A DNA stretch of 64,000 nt, from the NCBI RefSeq assembly GCF_017302985.1, contig NZ_JAFIMU010000017.1, forward strand, positions 620,001 through 684,000, read 5' to 3'. This DNA is from Corallococcus macrosporus. GTDB taxonomy: Bacteria > Myxococcota > Myxococcia > Myxococcales > Myxococcaceae. Every line of letters starts with the position of its first letter. The first letter of the stretch is position 1. The notes beneath the pieces are model-generated. The model ran no database searches and was not told the DNA's origin. It saw only the letters and a program-made list of their open reading frames with translations. The translations under genes were made by a program, and so were the position numbers. This document shows positions 1 to 8,998 of this stretch, in pieces.

Positions 1-1464
1 CACGCCGACCCGGTCGTGAACAACAACTACGACCACCTGGGCACGGTCTACGACTGCTACCAGAACCTGTTCGGCCGCGACTCCATCAACAACGCGGGCG
101 CGACGCTGAAGAGCTTCGTCCACTACAGCAACAACTACGTCAACGCCTACTGGGACGGCACCCAGATGGTGTACGGCGATGGCGACGGCGTGAACGCCTC
201 CAACCTGGCGAACTCGCTGGACGTGACGGCGCACGAGCTGACGCACGCCGTGACGGAGAACGAGTCCGACCTCATCTACTCCGGTGAGTCCGGCGGCCTG
301 AACGAGTCGCTCTCCGACATCTTCGGCGCGGTCTGCGAGTGGTACAGCAAGGGCAAGGTCATCGACGCCAACACCTGGATCGTCGGTGACGACGTCTGGA
401 CCCCGAGCATCCCGGGCGACGGCCTGCGCTACATGGACAACCCCACGAAGGACGGGGACTCGCTCGACTACTACCCGGACTACTCCTCCGGCGTGGACGT
501 GCACTACAGCTCGGGTATCTCCAACTACGCGTTCTACCTGATGTCCCAGGGTGGCACGCACGTGCGCGGCAAGACGACCCAGGTCGTCACCGGCATCGGC
601 TTCGAGAAGGCCGCTCGCGTCTTCTACAAGATCAACGCCGACCTGCTGACCTCGTCCTCCAACTTCGAGGCGGCGAAGACCGCGTCGGAGCAGGCCGCGA
701 CGCAGCTGGGCTTCACCGCGGCGGAGATCGCCTCGGTGGGCAACGCCTGGAAGGCCGTGGGCGTGGGCGTGCCCGTGCCTCCTCCGGTGACCACGCCGAT
801 CGAGAAGGGCGTGCCCGTGACGGGCATCTCCGGCTCCTCCGGCAGCCGCGCGTACTACTCGGTGACCATCCCCGAGGGCGCCACGGACGTGACCTTCACC
901 ATGTCCGGTGGCACGGGTGACGCGGACCTCTACGTCCGCAAGAACAACGCCCCGACGGACTCCCTGTACGACTGCCGTCCGTACAAGTCCGGCAACAGCG
1001 AGGTCTGCACGTTCCCGACGTCCGGCGCCAAGGGCATCTGGTACGTGATGATCAAGGGCTTCACGTCCTACGCGAACACCAGCCTCTCCGTGACCTGGAA
1101 GGGCGGCTTCGTGGACATCGGCAACGAGACCCGCATCGAGAACCTCTCGGGCGTGCCGGGCTCCGTGCAGACGTTCATCATCGACGTGCCCGAGTTCAAG
1201 AAGGACTCCGGCATCAACACCCTGTCCGTCGCCCTGGGCGAGGGTGAGGGCAACGCGGACCTCTACGTCCGCGCCGCCGCCGCCCCGACGCAGTTCGAGT
1301 ACAACTGCCGTGGTGTGAAGGAGAGCGCGACGGAGAGCTGCATCCTGCGCAACATCCCGGCGGGCAAGTACTACATCAGCGTGGTCGGCGTGCCGAGCCT
1401 GGTGGACACCACGGTCAACGGCTACATCAAGACCGTGATGGCGGCCTCCTACAAGGTCCCGTAG
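1..1464 (+). CDS. Secreted M4 (thermolysin-like) metalloprotease with two C-terminal PPC domains, 5' truncated by the window
   Basis: The reading frame is open from base 1, so the signal peptide, propeptide and start of the catalytic domain lie upstream; 487 residues are visible. The zinc site HELTH is at bases 232-246, followed by the NESLSD segment (bases 301-318) that supplies the third, glutamate, ligand. The DVHYSSGISN segment with the catalytic histidine is near base 502. All three are family M4 signatures. After a Pro-rich linker (about base 770) come two beta-sandwich domains of about 100 residues, each with a DADLYVR or NADLYVR core and a Cys pair, typical of bacterial pre-peptidase C-terminal (PPC) domains, which are usually removed after secretion. 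The likely role is an extracellular protease for feeding on protein or prey (inference). An intrinsic terminator follows the stop. Confidence 0.93.
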   Translation, partial: HADPVVNNNYDHLGTVYDCYQNLFGRDSINNAGATLKSFVHYSNNYVNAYWDGTQMVYGDGDGVNASNLANSLDVTAHELTHAVTENESDLIYSGESGGLNESLSDIFGAVCEWYSKGKVIDANTWIVGDDVWTPSIPGDGLRYMDNPTKDGDSLDYYPDYSSGVDVHYSSGISNYAFYLMSQGGTHVRGKTTQVVTGIGFEKAARVFYKINADLLTSSSNFEAAKTASEQAATQLGFTAAEIASVGNAWKAVGVGVPVPPPVTTPIEKGVPVTGISGSSGSRAYYSVTIPEGATDVTFTMSGGTGDADLYVRKNNAPTDSLYDCRPYKSGNSEVCTFPTSGAKGIWYVMIKGFTSYANTSLSVTWKGGFVDIGNETRIENLSGVPGSVQTFIIDVPEFKKDSGINTLSVALGEGEGNADLYVRAAAAPTQFEYNCRGVKESATESCILRNIPAGKYYISVVGVPSLVDTTVNGYIKTVMAASYKVP

Positions 1465-1512
1465 TCCCTGAAGGCGCAGGGCGCGGCGAAGCCGCCGCGC
1501 TCCGCTCCTGAA

Positions 1513-1558
1513 AGACCCCGGGCTCCCGCCTCCTCGCGGGACCCGGGGTTCTTTTTTT
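1513..1558 (+). terminator. Rho-independent terminator of the M4 protease gene
   Basis: A GC-rich hairpin with arms ACCCCGGG and CCCGGGGT, extended inward by CCCGC/GCGGG across a small internal bulge, is followed directly by a run of seven T. It lies about 50 bases after the protease stop. Read from the other strand it could also end the DUF418 transcript, but the T run is on the plus side. Confidence 0.88.
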
Positions 1559-1561
1559 GCC

Positions 1562-2851
1562 TCAGTGCGCCGCGCCCGCCGGGCTCGCCGTGCCCTCGGG
1601 GGCCAGGCGCATGGACTGCGCGCGGCCGTAGGTGAGCGAGCGCCACAGCCACTCCACCGGGCCGAAGCGGAAGCGCGCCAGCCACCAGTGGCAGAAGGCG
1701 AGCTGCGCCGCGAAGAGGACCGCGCAGTAGAGCACCGTGCGCGACGGCGGCGTGTGGCCGATGAGCCCCAGTCCCCAGCCGTCATACAGGCACAGGCCCA
1801 TCACGGACTGCATGAGGTAGCACGTCAGCGCCATGCGGCCCGCGGGCGTGAACACGCCCAGCACCTTGCGCCAGCGCTCCTTCTGGAAGAGCAGCGCGAA
1901 GGCCGCCGCGTAGCCCGTGCCCATGAAGAGGTAGCCCACGTCGCGCGGGGTGCGCAGCCACGCCAGCCAGCCCGGCGGACTGGCCACGCCCCGGTAGACG
2001 AGGTTGAGCACCATCACGAGCAGCCCGATGACGCTGCCCACCCCCAGCCCCCAGGCCGCCAGCCGCCGCAGCAGCGGACGGTGGCGCTCCACGTCCTGGA
2101 TGAGCCCGCGGCGTCCGGCCCAAAGGCCCAGCAGGAAGCGGCCCAGGACGATGGACAGCAGCAGCGGGCGGCTGGGGTTGTTCATCCCCGCCCAGCCGAA
2201 GCGCACGTTGGCCCACTGGCTGGTCACCACCGAGTCGCTGGACAGGCCGGCGAGGAACTCCGCGCGGTGCGCCGCCTCCTCGTCCCGCGTGGCCTTCTGG
2301 GCGCGCTCCGCCTCCGCCGCGCCGTGGAGCACCGTGGGGAGCACCCGCTGTCCGACGGTGAAGGTGATGGGGAAGGCGAACAGCAGCACCGCCGCCCAGA
2401 CGAGCACCGCCTTGTCGGAGCGCTTGCGGAACGGCAGCAGCATGAAGCCCACCACCGCGTACGTGGCGAGGATGTCCCCCACCCACACCCCGAACATGTG
2501 GACCAGGCCGATGCCGAACAGCACGGCCAGCCGGCGCCGGTACATCGGGACGATGGACGCCCCCTTCGCCTCCGCGCGCGTCATCTGCAGCGCGAAGCCC
2601 AGCCCGAAGAGGAAGGTGAAGAGGGTGACGAACTTCTGGTCGACGAGGAGGCCGAAGAGCGAGTTGACCGCGACGTCCAGCGGGGCGGACGCCAGCGCCA
2701 GGGCCTCCTCGCGCGGCAGGAGCATGCGGCCGTTGAAGGAGCTCAGGCTGTTGGAGATGAAGACGCCCACCAGCGCGAAGCCGCGCAAGGCGTCCAGGGC
2801 GTGGACGCGCTCGGAGCGCTCGGTGGGACCTGCGGAGGGTGTTTCAGACAT
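1562..2851 (-). CDS. DUF418 family multi-pass membrane protein, copy 2 of a tandem pair
   Basis: 429 residues. The N-terminal signature RVHALDALRGFALVGVFISN is the hallmark of the DUF418 (YeiB-like) family of polytopic inner-membrane proteins, whose function is poorly defined. Roughly ten hydrophobic stretches are visible. The C-terminal block with FRFGPVEWLWRSLTYGRAQ is the conserved end of the DUF418 domain. It is a close paralogue of the gene just upstream (2918-4222): the two align along their whole length with only a short insertion around the GGGPLGG segment of the other copy. A 66-base gap separates them, so they are probably co-transcribed. No catalytic assignment can be made. Confidence 0.88.
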   Translation of the reverse strand: MSETPSAGPTERSERVHALDALRGFALVGVFISNSLSSFNGRMLLPREEALALASAPLDVAVNSLFGLLVDQKFVTLFTFLFGLGFALQMTRAEAKGASIVPMYRRRLAVLFGIGLVHMFGVWVGDILATYAVVGFMLLPFRKRSDKAVLVWAAVLLFAFPITFTVGQRVLPTVLHGAAEAERAQKATRDEEAAHRAEFLAGLSSDSVVTSQWANVRFGWAGMNNPSRPLLLSIVLGRFLLGLWAGRRGLIQDVERHRPLLRRLAAWGLGVGSVIGLLVMVLNLVYRGVASPPGWLAWLRTPRDVGYLFMGTGYAAAFALLFQKERWRKVLGVFTPAGRMALTCYLMQSVMGLCLYDGWGLGLIGHTPPSRTVLYCAVLFAAQLAFCHWWLARFRFGPVEWLWRSLTYGRAQSMRLAPEGTASPAGAAH

Positions 2852-2917
2852 GCCGGGGACTACACGCTGTCGTCCTCGGCAGCGTCAATCGAGCCCCCCT
2901 GCACGGCCAGCAGGCGC

Positions 2918-4222
2918 TCAGTGCGCGGCGCGCGCCTCGCCAGCGGAGGCCAGGCGCATGGGCTGCGCGCGGCCGTAGGTGAGCGAGCGCCACAGCCACT
3001 CCACCGGACCGAAGCGGAAGCGCGCCAGCCACCAGTGGCTCAAGGCGACCTGCGCCGCGAAGACGCCCAGGCACAGCAGCACCGTGCGCGACGGCGGCGT
3101 GTGCCCCACGAGCCCCAGCCCCCAGCCGTCATACAGCCAGATGCTCACCACGGACTGCATGAGGTAGAGCGTCAGCGCCATGCGGCCCACGGGCGTGAGC
3201 ACCCCCAGCACCCTGCGCCAGCGCGCCTTCTGGAAGAGCAGCGCGAAGGCCGCCGCGTAGCCCGTGCCCATGAAGAGGAAGCCCACCTCCCGCAGGGTGC
3301 GCATGCCCACCATCCACACCGGCGGGTTGACCCCGCCCAGGGGCCCGCCGCCGGGGACGTTCCGGTACATCAGGTTGAGCACCAGCGACAGGGTGGCGAC
3401 GGCGCCGCCCACCGCCAGCCCCCACGCCATCACCCGGACGAGCAGCTTGCGGTGGCGCTCCACCTCCTCCAGCACCCGGTGGCGTCCGGCCCACAGGCCC
3501 AGCAGGAAGCGGCCCAGGATGATGCACAGCCAGATGGGGCGGCCCGGGTTGGGCAGGTTCTGCCAGGCATAGACGGCGTTGGCCTGCTGCGACGCCACCA
3601 CCGAGTGGCTGGACAGGCCGGTGAAGAACGCCGTGCGGTGCGCGGCCTCCTCCTCGCGCGTGGCCTTGGCGGAGGCCTCCGCGGCCTCCTTGCCGTGCAG
3701 CAGCTCCGGGCCGTAGCGCTGCGCGATGGACAGCGTGAGCGGCAGCACGACGAAGAGCACCGCCACCCAGGTGAGTACTGTCCGGTCCGAGCGCCTGCGG
3801 AACAGCAGCAGCGCGAAGCCCACCATCGCGTAGGTGCTGAGGATGTCCCCCACCCACACCCCGAACATGTGGACCGCGCCGATGCCGAACAGCACCAGCA
3901 GCCGGCGCCGGTACACCGGCACGATGGACGTGCCCCTTCCTTCCGCGCGCGTCATCTGCAGCGCGAAGCCCATGCCGAAGAGGAGGGAGAAGAGGGTGAT
4001 GAACTTCTGGTCCACGAAGAAGCCGTAGAGCGAGTTGACCACCGTCTCCAGGGTGGACGCCGTCAGCGCCTTCGCCTGTTCGCGCGGCAGCAGGGAGCGG
4101 CCGCTGAACCAGCTCAGGCTGTTGGAGATGAAGACACCCAAGAGCGCGAAGCCGCGCAGGGCGTCCAGCAGGTGCACGCGCTCGGAGGCGTCGACGGGAC
4201 CGGCGGAGGAGGGCTCGGACAT
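2918..4222 (-). CDS. DUF418 family multi-pass membrane protein, copy 1 of a tandem pair
   Basis: 434 residues, upstream member of the DUF418 pair. The N-terminus RVHLLDALRGFALLGVFISN and the C-terminus FRFGPVEWLWRSLTYGRAQ match the neighbour at 1562-2851 almost residue for residue. The HMFGVWVGDIL and FRFLLGLWAGR-type segments in the middle are also shared. It differs by a short Gly/Pro-rich insertion before a predicted membrane segment (GGGPLGGVNPPVWM). The family consists of integral membrane proteins of unknown role, sometimes grouped with acyltransferase-like membrane proteins. The close similarity points to a local gene duplication (inference). Confidence 0.88.
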   Translation of the reverse strand: MSEPSSAGPVDASERVHLLDALRGFALLGVFISNSLSWFSGRSLLPREQAKALTASTLETVVNSLYGFFVDQKFITLFSLLFGMGFALQMTRAEGRGTSIVPVYRRRLLVLFGIGAVHMFGVWVGDILSTYAMVGFALLLFRRRSDRTVLTWVAVLFVVLPLTLSIAQRYGPELLHGKEAAEASAKATREEEAAHRTAFFTGLSSHSVVASQQANAVYAWQNLPNPGRPIWLCIILGRFLLGLWAGRHRVLEEVERHRKLLVRVMAWGLAVGGAVATLSLVLNLMYRNVPGGGPLGGVNPPVWMVGMRTLREVGFLFMGTGYAAAFALLFQKARWRRVLGVLTPVGRMALTLYLMQSVVSIWLYDGWGLGLVGHTPPSRTVLLCLGVFAAQVALSHWWLARFRFGPVEWLWRSLTYGRAQPMRLASAGEARAAH

Positions 4223-4306
4223 GGGGCGCCACTACACGCCCGCGTGCGCCGCACCGTCAAACGCACGGGGTGTGACGCACGCCGCTTCGCCCGGTGACTC
4301 ACGACG

Positions 4307-5146
4307 TCACAGCGGCGGGATGGATTTCTCCGGACCGGGCAGAACCTCGCGCAGGCAGCGCTCCAGTCCGCCGCGGTGGCGCCACTGCATGGGGTAGCCC
4401 AGCGACACCTCCTCGAAGCGCACGCCGTCGCGCCACAGCGTGGAGGGCATGTGCAGGTGCCCCGTCACCACCACCTCCGCGCGGTAGCGCGTGTGCCAGT
4501 CCTCCGTGAGGCGCGTGCCGCACCAGATGGAGAATCTCGGGATGCGCGGCAGCCGCACGTGCTCGTACCGCAGCGGGTAGTGGTTGATGAGGATGGTGGA
4601 GCACCCCGGCGGCAGCCGCTCCAGCCGCGCGCGGGTGCGCTCCACGCGCGCGTGGCACCAGGCCTGACGGGTGGGGTACGGCTCCGGGTGGAGCAGCACC
4701 TCGTCCGTGCACATCAGGTCGTCCTCCCAGGCCCACTCCAGCGCCTTGTCCGCGGGCACGGTGTCCGGGCGGAAGGTGTAGTCGTAGCCCAGGAACATGG
4801 GGACGACGACGCGGTGGGGCCCCTCGCCCGGCCAGCGCGGATACGGGTCCTCCGGCGTGAGCGCGCCGTAGCGGTGGCACAGGTCCACCATGCGCAGGTA
4901 GCGCGCCTCGCCCTTCAGCGGCGGCTGTTCCGAGGGCATGGTCCACAGCTCATGGTTGCCCGGCACCCAGACGACCTGGCGGAAGCGGGCGGTGAGCGTG
5001 CGCAGCATCAGCTCCATGTCCGCGAGCGTCTCGCCCACGTCTCCGCCGACGATGAGCCAGTCGTCCGGGCGCGGCTGCAATGCCGCCAGCGCCTCGTGGT
5101 TCTCCTTGTGCCGCAGGTGCAGGTCGCTGATGGCGTAGAGCTTCAT
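4307..5146 (-). CDS. Calcineurin-like metallophosphoesterase
   Basis: 279 residues with the full dinuclear-metal signature in order: ISDLHL at the N-terminus, GGDVGE, GNHELW, an INHYP histidine, and GHLH near the C-terminus. These supply the Asp, His and Asn ligands of calcineurin-type phosphoesterases. There is no signal peptide or membrane segment, so the protein is probably cytoplasmic. The substrate cannot be read from sequence; the family includes phosphodiesterases acting on nucleotides or nucleic acids. It stands between the DUF418 pair and a receiver gene with no coupling to either. Confidence 0.88.
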   Translation of the reverse strand: MKLYAISDLHLRHKENHEALAALQPRPDDWLIVGGDVGETLADMELMLRTLTARFRQVVWVPGNHELWTMPSEQPPLKGEARYLRMVDLCHRYGALTPEDPYPRWPGEGPHRVVVPMFLGYDYTFRPDTVPADKALEWAWEDDLMCTDEVLLHPEPYPTRQAWCHARVERTRARLERLPPGCSTILINHYPLRYEHVRLPRIPRFSIWCGTRLTEDWHTRYRAEVVVTGHLHMPSTLWRDGVRFEEVSLGYPMQWRHRGGLERCLREVLPGPEKSIPPL

Positions 5147-5223
5147 GGTGTGCGCACGGGAAGCCCTACCTTAACGCGCACGGCCGCGCGCGCCATGGGA
5201 ACGGCGGGCCGCCAACCCCGCCG

Positions 5224-5586
5224 TCAACCCAACGACGCCAGCAGCGCCAGCACCTGCTGCGGAGGCGCGGCGCGGTCCATCCAGGTGATGCCCTTCTCCC
5301 GCAGCCCGCGCGACGGCGGAAGCGAGGTATGCAGCGCGCAGGCGGCGCGCGGATGCCGGGCGCGCACGCACGTGAGCAGGCACAGGCCGTCACCATCCGG
5401 CAGGCCGTATCCGCTCACCACCACGGACGGCGGTGCTTCCCCCATCAGCCGCTCCGCTTCGCGCACGCCCTGGGCGAAGCGCTTGTCGCCGGGCAGGTGA
5501 CGGGACAGCCGCCGCAGCGCCGCGAGCGCGCGTGGATCCGCGTCCACGAACAGGAAGCTGGGAGGGGGGCTGGAGGGCTCTCGCAT
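5224..5586 (-). CDS. Solo receiver-domain protein lacking the phospho-acceptor aspartate
   Basis: 120 residues, essentially one CheY-like fold. The first strand FLFVDADP fits the acidic-pocket strand of receivers. The third-strand region reads VVVSGYGLPDGDG where family members have a D before the x-x-LP turn; here that position is Gly, so normal phosphorylation looks impossible. No output domain follows. I chose the ATG at 5586 because the frame upstream of it lacks domain content and would run into the divergent promoter region. It probably acts as a phosphorylation-independent interaction module (inference). Confidence 0.7.
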   Translation of the reverse strand: MREPSSPPPSFLFVDADPRALAALRRLSRHLPGDKRFAQGVREAERLMGEAPPSVVVSGYGLPDGDGLCLLTCVRARHPRAACALHTSLPPSRGLREKGITWMDRAAPPQQVLALLASLG

Positions 5587-5656
5587 GAAGGCAGTGGGTG
5601 GTGCGGACAGGCTTGACGCAAGAGGTTGTGTCGCGAAAAGCCTACCCCGGAAGTTC

Positions 5657-5685
5657 TTGGAAGCCAACCTCTCAAGTCATATCGA
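5657..5685 (+). promoter_or_regulatory. Candidate sigma70-type promoter for the XRE regulator
   Basis: TTGGAA (5657-5662), then 17 bases, then TATCGA (5680-5685). The start of transcription would fall near 5692, about 24 bases before the ATG at 5716. The match to consensus is only moderate (4/6 and 3/6), and myxobacterial promoters vary widely. Confidence 0.35.
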
Positions 5686-5715
5686 CATGGGCGAACCCGG
5701 TAGGTTAACGACCCC

Positions 5716-6081
5716 ATGGAAAAGACCCTCGCATCCCGGCTCGGAGGTGCGGCCCGCGTCGCCCGCACCCGCCTGAACCTGACCCAGGCGGACGTGGCGG
5801 AGCGCATCGGCATCGCGAGTGAAGTCTATGGGCGGCTGGAGCGCGGGCACATGCTGCCCAGCATCCAGACCTTCCGTCGGTTGTGCGTGGTGCTGTCCAT
5901 CTCCGCGGACGAGGCGCTGGGTCTGAAGCCGTCGCAGGACGTGAAGTGGGCCGCGGAGCCTCCGTCCGACTATGGCGAGTCCGCGGAGCTGCGCCGGCTG
6001 TTGCGCCGCGCGAAGCAACTGGACCGGGGCTCCATCCGCATCCTCAGCGTGCTGGCCTCGCAGTTCAAACCGCGCAGCTGA
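5716..6081 (+). CDS. XRE-family helix-turn-helix transcriptional regulator
   Basis: 121 residues. Residues about 7-62 form a Cro/C1-type HTH: ARTRLNLTQADVAERIGIAS supplies the turn and recognition helix, then YGRLERGHMLPSIQTFRRLCVVLSISADE completes the five-helix bundle. The C-terminal 50 residues (SAELRRLLRRAKQLDRGSIRILSVLASQ) are helical without a known effector domain. It is a probable DNA-binding regulator; its targets are unknown. It is divergent from the receiver gene at 5224-5586 and convergent with the DUF790 gene. Confidence 0.87.
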   Translation: MEKTLASRLGGAARVARTRLNLTQADVAERIGIASEVYGRLERGHMLPSIQTFRRLCVVLSISADEALGLKPSQDVKWAAEPPSDYGESAELRRLLRRAKQLDRGSIRILSVLASQFKPRS

Positions 6082-6095
6082 AGACCCGCGGGGGC

Positions 6096-7310
6096 TCATC
6101 CGGCCTCCGCCGCGCCGTCCCAGCGCGACAGCCGCTCCCGCAGCTTCCGGACGGAGGGAAAGCCGTTGAAGAGCACCACCTGCGGGTGATCCTCCAGCAC
6201 CTGCCGCTCCGCCGACTCCTTCGCCAGCGCGCGGTCCACGCCCAGGAGCAGCCCCGCGTCGGGGCGCGCGCGCAGCTCCGCCAGCCGGCGTGACAGCGGC
6301 GCCGCGTGCCACGGGTGGAACAGCTCCAGCGCGACCTCCTGGCCCGTCTTCCGGTGGCGGAAGGTGAGGTCGGGCACGCACAGGCCGGCGGCGCCGGTGT
6401 GGCGGGGCAGGGGCGTCAGGTCCAGCGCCCAGGCGTCATCCTCGAAGCCTTGCGCCAGCGCGGCCACCTCCGGCGGCACGTGCCCCAGCGCGGCGGGCAG
6501 CGGGGACACCAGCGGATCCTCGTGGGAGAGCTGGAGCGTGGAGCGCTTGCGCGCGTCCTCCAGCACCGCGGAGAGCTCCCAGCGCTCCAGGACGGGGACC
6601 ACGGAGAGGAAGCTCGCGAGCTGCAGGCCGTACTTCTTCTGCAGGGACAGCATCGCGCCAGGGCCCTCCACCTCCAGGGACCAGTCCTCGCCGTCGCGCC
6701 GGACCTCCGCCACCAGCCGGCAGAACTTCAGCCACCGCAGGAGCTTGCGCACGCGCAAGAGCTCCGGCGACCGGGCGCGCAGCGTGAGGCGCCGGGCGTT
6801 GAGCAGCGGCCCCTGCGCGAGCGCCAGGTTGTAGCGGTCCAGGAGCCCCTGTGGCGTGAGCGCCTCGCCGTCCCAGCCCAGCAGCTTCCGGTTGCCGGGC
6901 AGGTCCGAGTACAGCGCCTCGCGGGTGTCGGGCAGTGGCGCGTCCAAGGCCTCGGTGAGGCGCGCTTCGTAGGCCTCCAGCGTCGTGTCTGGAGAGAGCG
7001 TCCGCAGCACCTTCGCGCCCACGAGCAGCGTGCGCCAGCGCGCCTCCGTGGCGCCTTCGCCGGCCTCGTCGAAGAGGAGCCGGTCCAGCAGCAGCTTCAC
7101 CAGCCCGCGCGCGACCTTGGGGCGGCTGAACGCGCCGGCCTTGAGGCTGAAGGCCTCCTCCACGTCGTCGCGGCTCTGGCCCCGGAAGGCCTCCGCGTCC
7201 GCGAGCAGCTCCTTCGCGAGCGCCTGGAGGGACGGGTCGTGCGTCTTCACGAAGGACGGCCGCAGGATGCCTTCGCGCACGCGCGAGGCGAGCAGCTCAC
7301 GCGTCAGCAT
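6096..7310 (-). CDS. DUF790 / Bax1-like nuclease, partner of the adjacent XPB-like helicase
   Basis: 404 residues. The N-terminus MLTRELLASRVREGILRPSFV is typical of DUF790, the family of archaeal Bax1, a structure-specific nuclease that binds XPB helicase. The C-terminal third carries a PD-(D/E)xK-like core: CVPDLTFRHRKTGQEVALELF (PD...E.E), then GLLLGVDRAL with a following Lys. Its ATG lies inside the end of the helicase gene (14-base overlap, same strand), so the two are translated from one message. The probable job is cutting DNA opened by the helicase during repair (known for archaeal homologues; inferred here). Confidence 0.8.
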   Translation of the reverse strand: MLTRELLASRVREGILRPSFVKTHDPSLQALAKELLADAEAFRGQSRDDVEEAFSLKAGAFSRPKVARGLVKLLLDRLLFDEAGEGATEARWRTLLVGAKVLRTLSPDTTLEAYEARLTEALDAPLPDTREALYSDLPGNRKLLGWDGEALTPQGLLDRYNLALAQGPLLNARRLTLRARSPELLRVRKLLRWLKFCRLVAEVRRDGEDWSLEVEGPGAMLSLQKKYGLQLASFLSVVPVLERWELSAVLEDARKRSTLQLSHEDPLVSPLPAALGHVPPEVAALAQGFEDDAWALDLTPLPRHTGAAGLCVPDLTFRHRKTGQEVALELFHPWHAAPLSRRLAELRARPDAGLLLGVDRALAKESAERQVLEDHPQVVLFNGFPSVRKLRERLSRWDGAAEAG

Positions 7311-8823
7311 CGGGCGGGCCCTCCGGTTCCTGGTAGGCGCGGTGCTGCCTGCGCCGCTCGCTGATGCCGCTCTCCGCCGTCTGCGCGGAGCACACCTCGT
7401 ACAGCAGGGCGCGCTTGCCGGGGCGCTTTCGCAGGATGCGGCCCAGGCGCTGCACGTGTTCGCGCACGCTGCCGCTGCCGCTGAGCACCACGCCCACGCG
7501 CGCTTCCGGCACGTCCACGCCCTCGTTGAGCACGCGGGACGTGAGCAGCACCGGCAGCTCCGCGCTGGCGAACGCGGCCAGCAGCGCCTTGCGCTCCGGC
7601 AACGGCGTGTGGTGCGTGAGCGCTGGCAGGAGCAGCCTGCGCGCCAGCGTGTAGACGGTCTCGTTGTCGTCCGTGAAGACGATGACGCGGTCCTCGCGGT
7701 GCTCCAGCAATATCTTCCAGAGCGCGTCCAGCTTGCCGCTGGAGGTGAGCGCGATGCGGCGCTGCTCGCGGTAGCCGCGGTACGCCGCGCGCCCCTCGTC
7801 GCTGCGCTGGCTCTGGGCCAGGAAGCGCGCCCAGCCCTCCGGCGACGCGAGCGGCACGCCCAGCCTGCGCACGAACGTGAGGTAGCGGCCCCGCGCCTCG
7901 TCGTAGCGCGTCTTCTCGTCGGGCGTCAGCGGCACCTCGATGCGGCGGACTTCATAGGGCGCCAGGTACTGGCCCTGGAGCTCGTCGATGCCGGTGCGGT
8001 GCACCAGCGGGCCCAACAGTTCTTCACAGACGCGCTCGCCGCCGTCCGCGCGCTCCAGCGTCGCGGTGAGCCCCAGCCGGTAGGGCGCGAGCGTCCCCTC
8101 CGCGATGAAGCGGTAGCTGGGCGCGGGCAGGTGGTGGCACTCGTCGCAGATGAGCAGGCCGAAGCGGTTGCCCGTGAACTCCATCTGCATCGCCGCGGAG
8201 TCGTACGTCGTCACCGTGAGCGTCTGCCGGTCGTTGACGCCGCCGCCCACCATGCCCACCGGGCCGGAGAAGTGCTTCGCCAGCACGCCCTGCCACTGCG
8301 CCATCAAATCCAACGTGGGCACCACCACCAGCGTGGGCCGCTTCACCCACGCGATGGCCAGCACCGCCAGCAGCGTCTTGCCCGCGCCGGTGGGCAGCTC
8401 CACCAGCCCCCGGCCCCCCGCGCGCGTCCAGGCCTCCAGCGCGGCGCGCTGGTGCGGGAACGGCTCGATGGGGACGGTGAGGGGCAGCTCCACCGGTTCG
8501 AAGCGCTTCGCGCGGTCCTCGTAGGGCAGCCCGCATTCACGCAGGCGCAGGACGACGTCGCGGTAGTGCAGCGCGGGGGCGCGGAAGACGCCCGTGCGCC
8601 CGTCCTTCTGGAAGAGCGCATGCAGGCGCTCATCGTCGGGCAGCGTCGGCGCCACCAGCGTGCCGCTGTCGTAGTGCAGCTCGGTGAGGGGGGAGGGCAG
8701 GGGCTCGATGGCGGAGGCTCGGGACGCGAGGGGAACCGACGTGGGGGGAGATGCGCGCGGGAAGGGAAGTAGCGGGTTGGAGGGCGCTCCGCCACTGTGG
8801 CCCGCACGGCGGGAGGAAACCAC
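7297..8823 (-). CDS. XPB/SSL2-like superfamily 2 DNA helicase
   Basis: About 508 residues from the chosen start. Helicase motifs in order: FPHQRAALEAW (Q-like), LPTGAGKT (Walker A), VVVPTLDLMAQW, TYDSAA, ICDECHHLPA (DECH, Walker B), GLTATLERADG (motif III with the RED-like element of XPB), VIVFTDDNETVY, LLTSRVLNEGVDVPEA and QRLGRILRKRPGK (motif VI). The order and the DExH box match XPB. The region before LTELHYDSG is poorly conserved and the frame stays open to 9132; I chose GTG 8823 to avoid running into the plus-strand gene at 8999, so the start is uncertain. Its end overlaps the Bax1-like nuclease. Confidence 0.85.
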   Translation of the reverse strand: MVSSRRAGHSGGAPSNPLLPFPRASPPTSVPLASRASAIEPLPSPLTELHYDSGTLVAPTLPDDERLHALFQKDGRTGVFRAPALHYRDVVLRLRECGLPYEDRAKRFEPVELPLTVPIEPFPHQRAALEAWTRAGGRGLVELPTGAGKTLLAVLAIAWVKRPTLVVVPTLDLMAQWQGVLAKHFSGPVGMVGGGVNDRQTLTVTTYDSAAMQMEFTGNRFGLLICDECHHLPAPSYRFIAEGTLAPYRLGLTATLERADGGERVCEELLGPLVHRTGIDELQGQYLAPYEVRRIEVPLTPDEKTRYDEARGRYLTFVRRLGVPLASPEGWARFLAQSQRSDEGRAAYRGYREQRRIALTSSGKLDALWKILLEHREDRVIVFTDDNETVYTLARRLLLPALTHHTPLPERKALLAAFASAELPVLLTSRVLNEGVDVPEARVGVVLSGSGSVREHVQRLGRILRKRPGKRALLYEVCSAQTAESGISERRRQHRAYQEPEGPPDADA

Positions 8824-8998
8824 GGGCGCGGGCGGCTGGCTGCCTGGAGGCACTGCGAGCCCTTCCGCACGCGGGACGGATTGCTTTGTGGGGGGCCAGG
8901 GCGTTACCTGCTTCCCCCATGGCCTGGACCCGCCCCGCCGCTGCTCGCCGTGTTCCGCCCGCCGGCTGGAGGCCCGTGTCCTTCCGGGCGTCGCGCTG

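Noticed and set aside
1565-4297. A 910-residue open frame on plus, opposite the DUF418 pair
   Set aside because: It is the antisense of two real membrane proteins, rich in Arg/His/Gln, as expected from third-position G/C bias; it has no domain.
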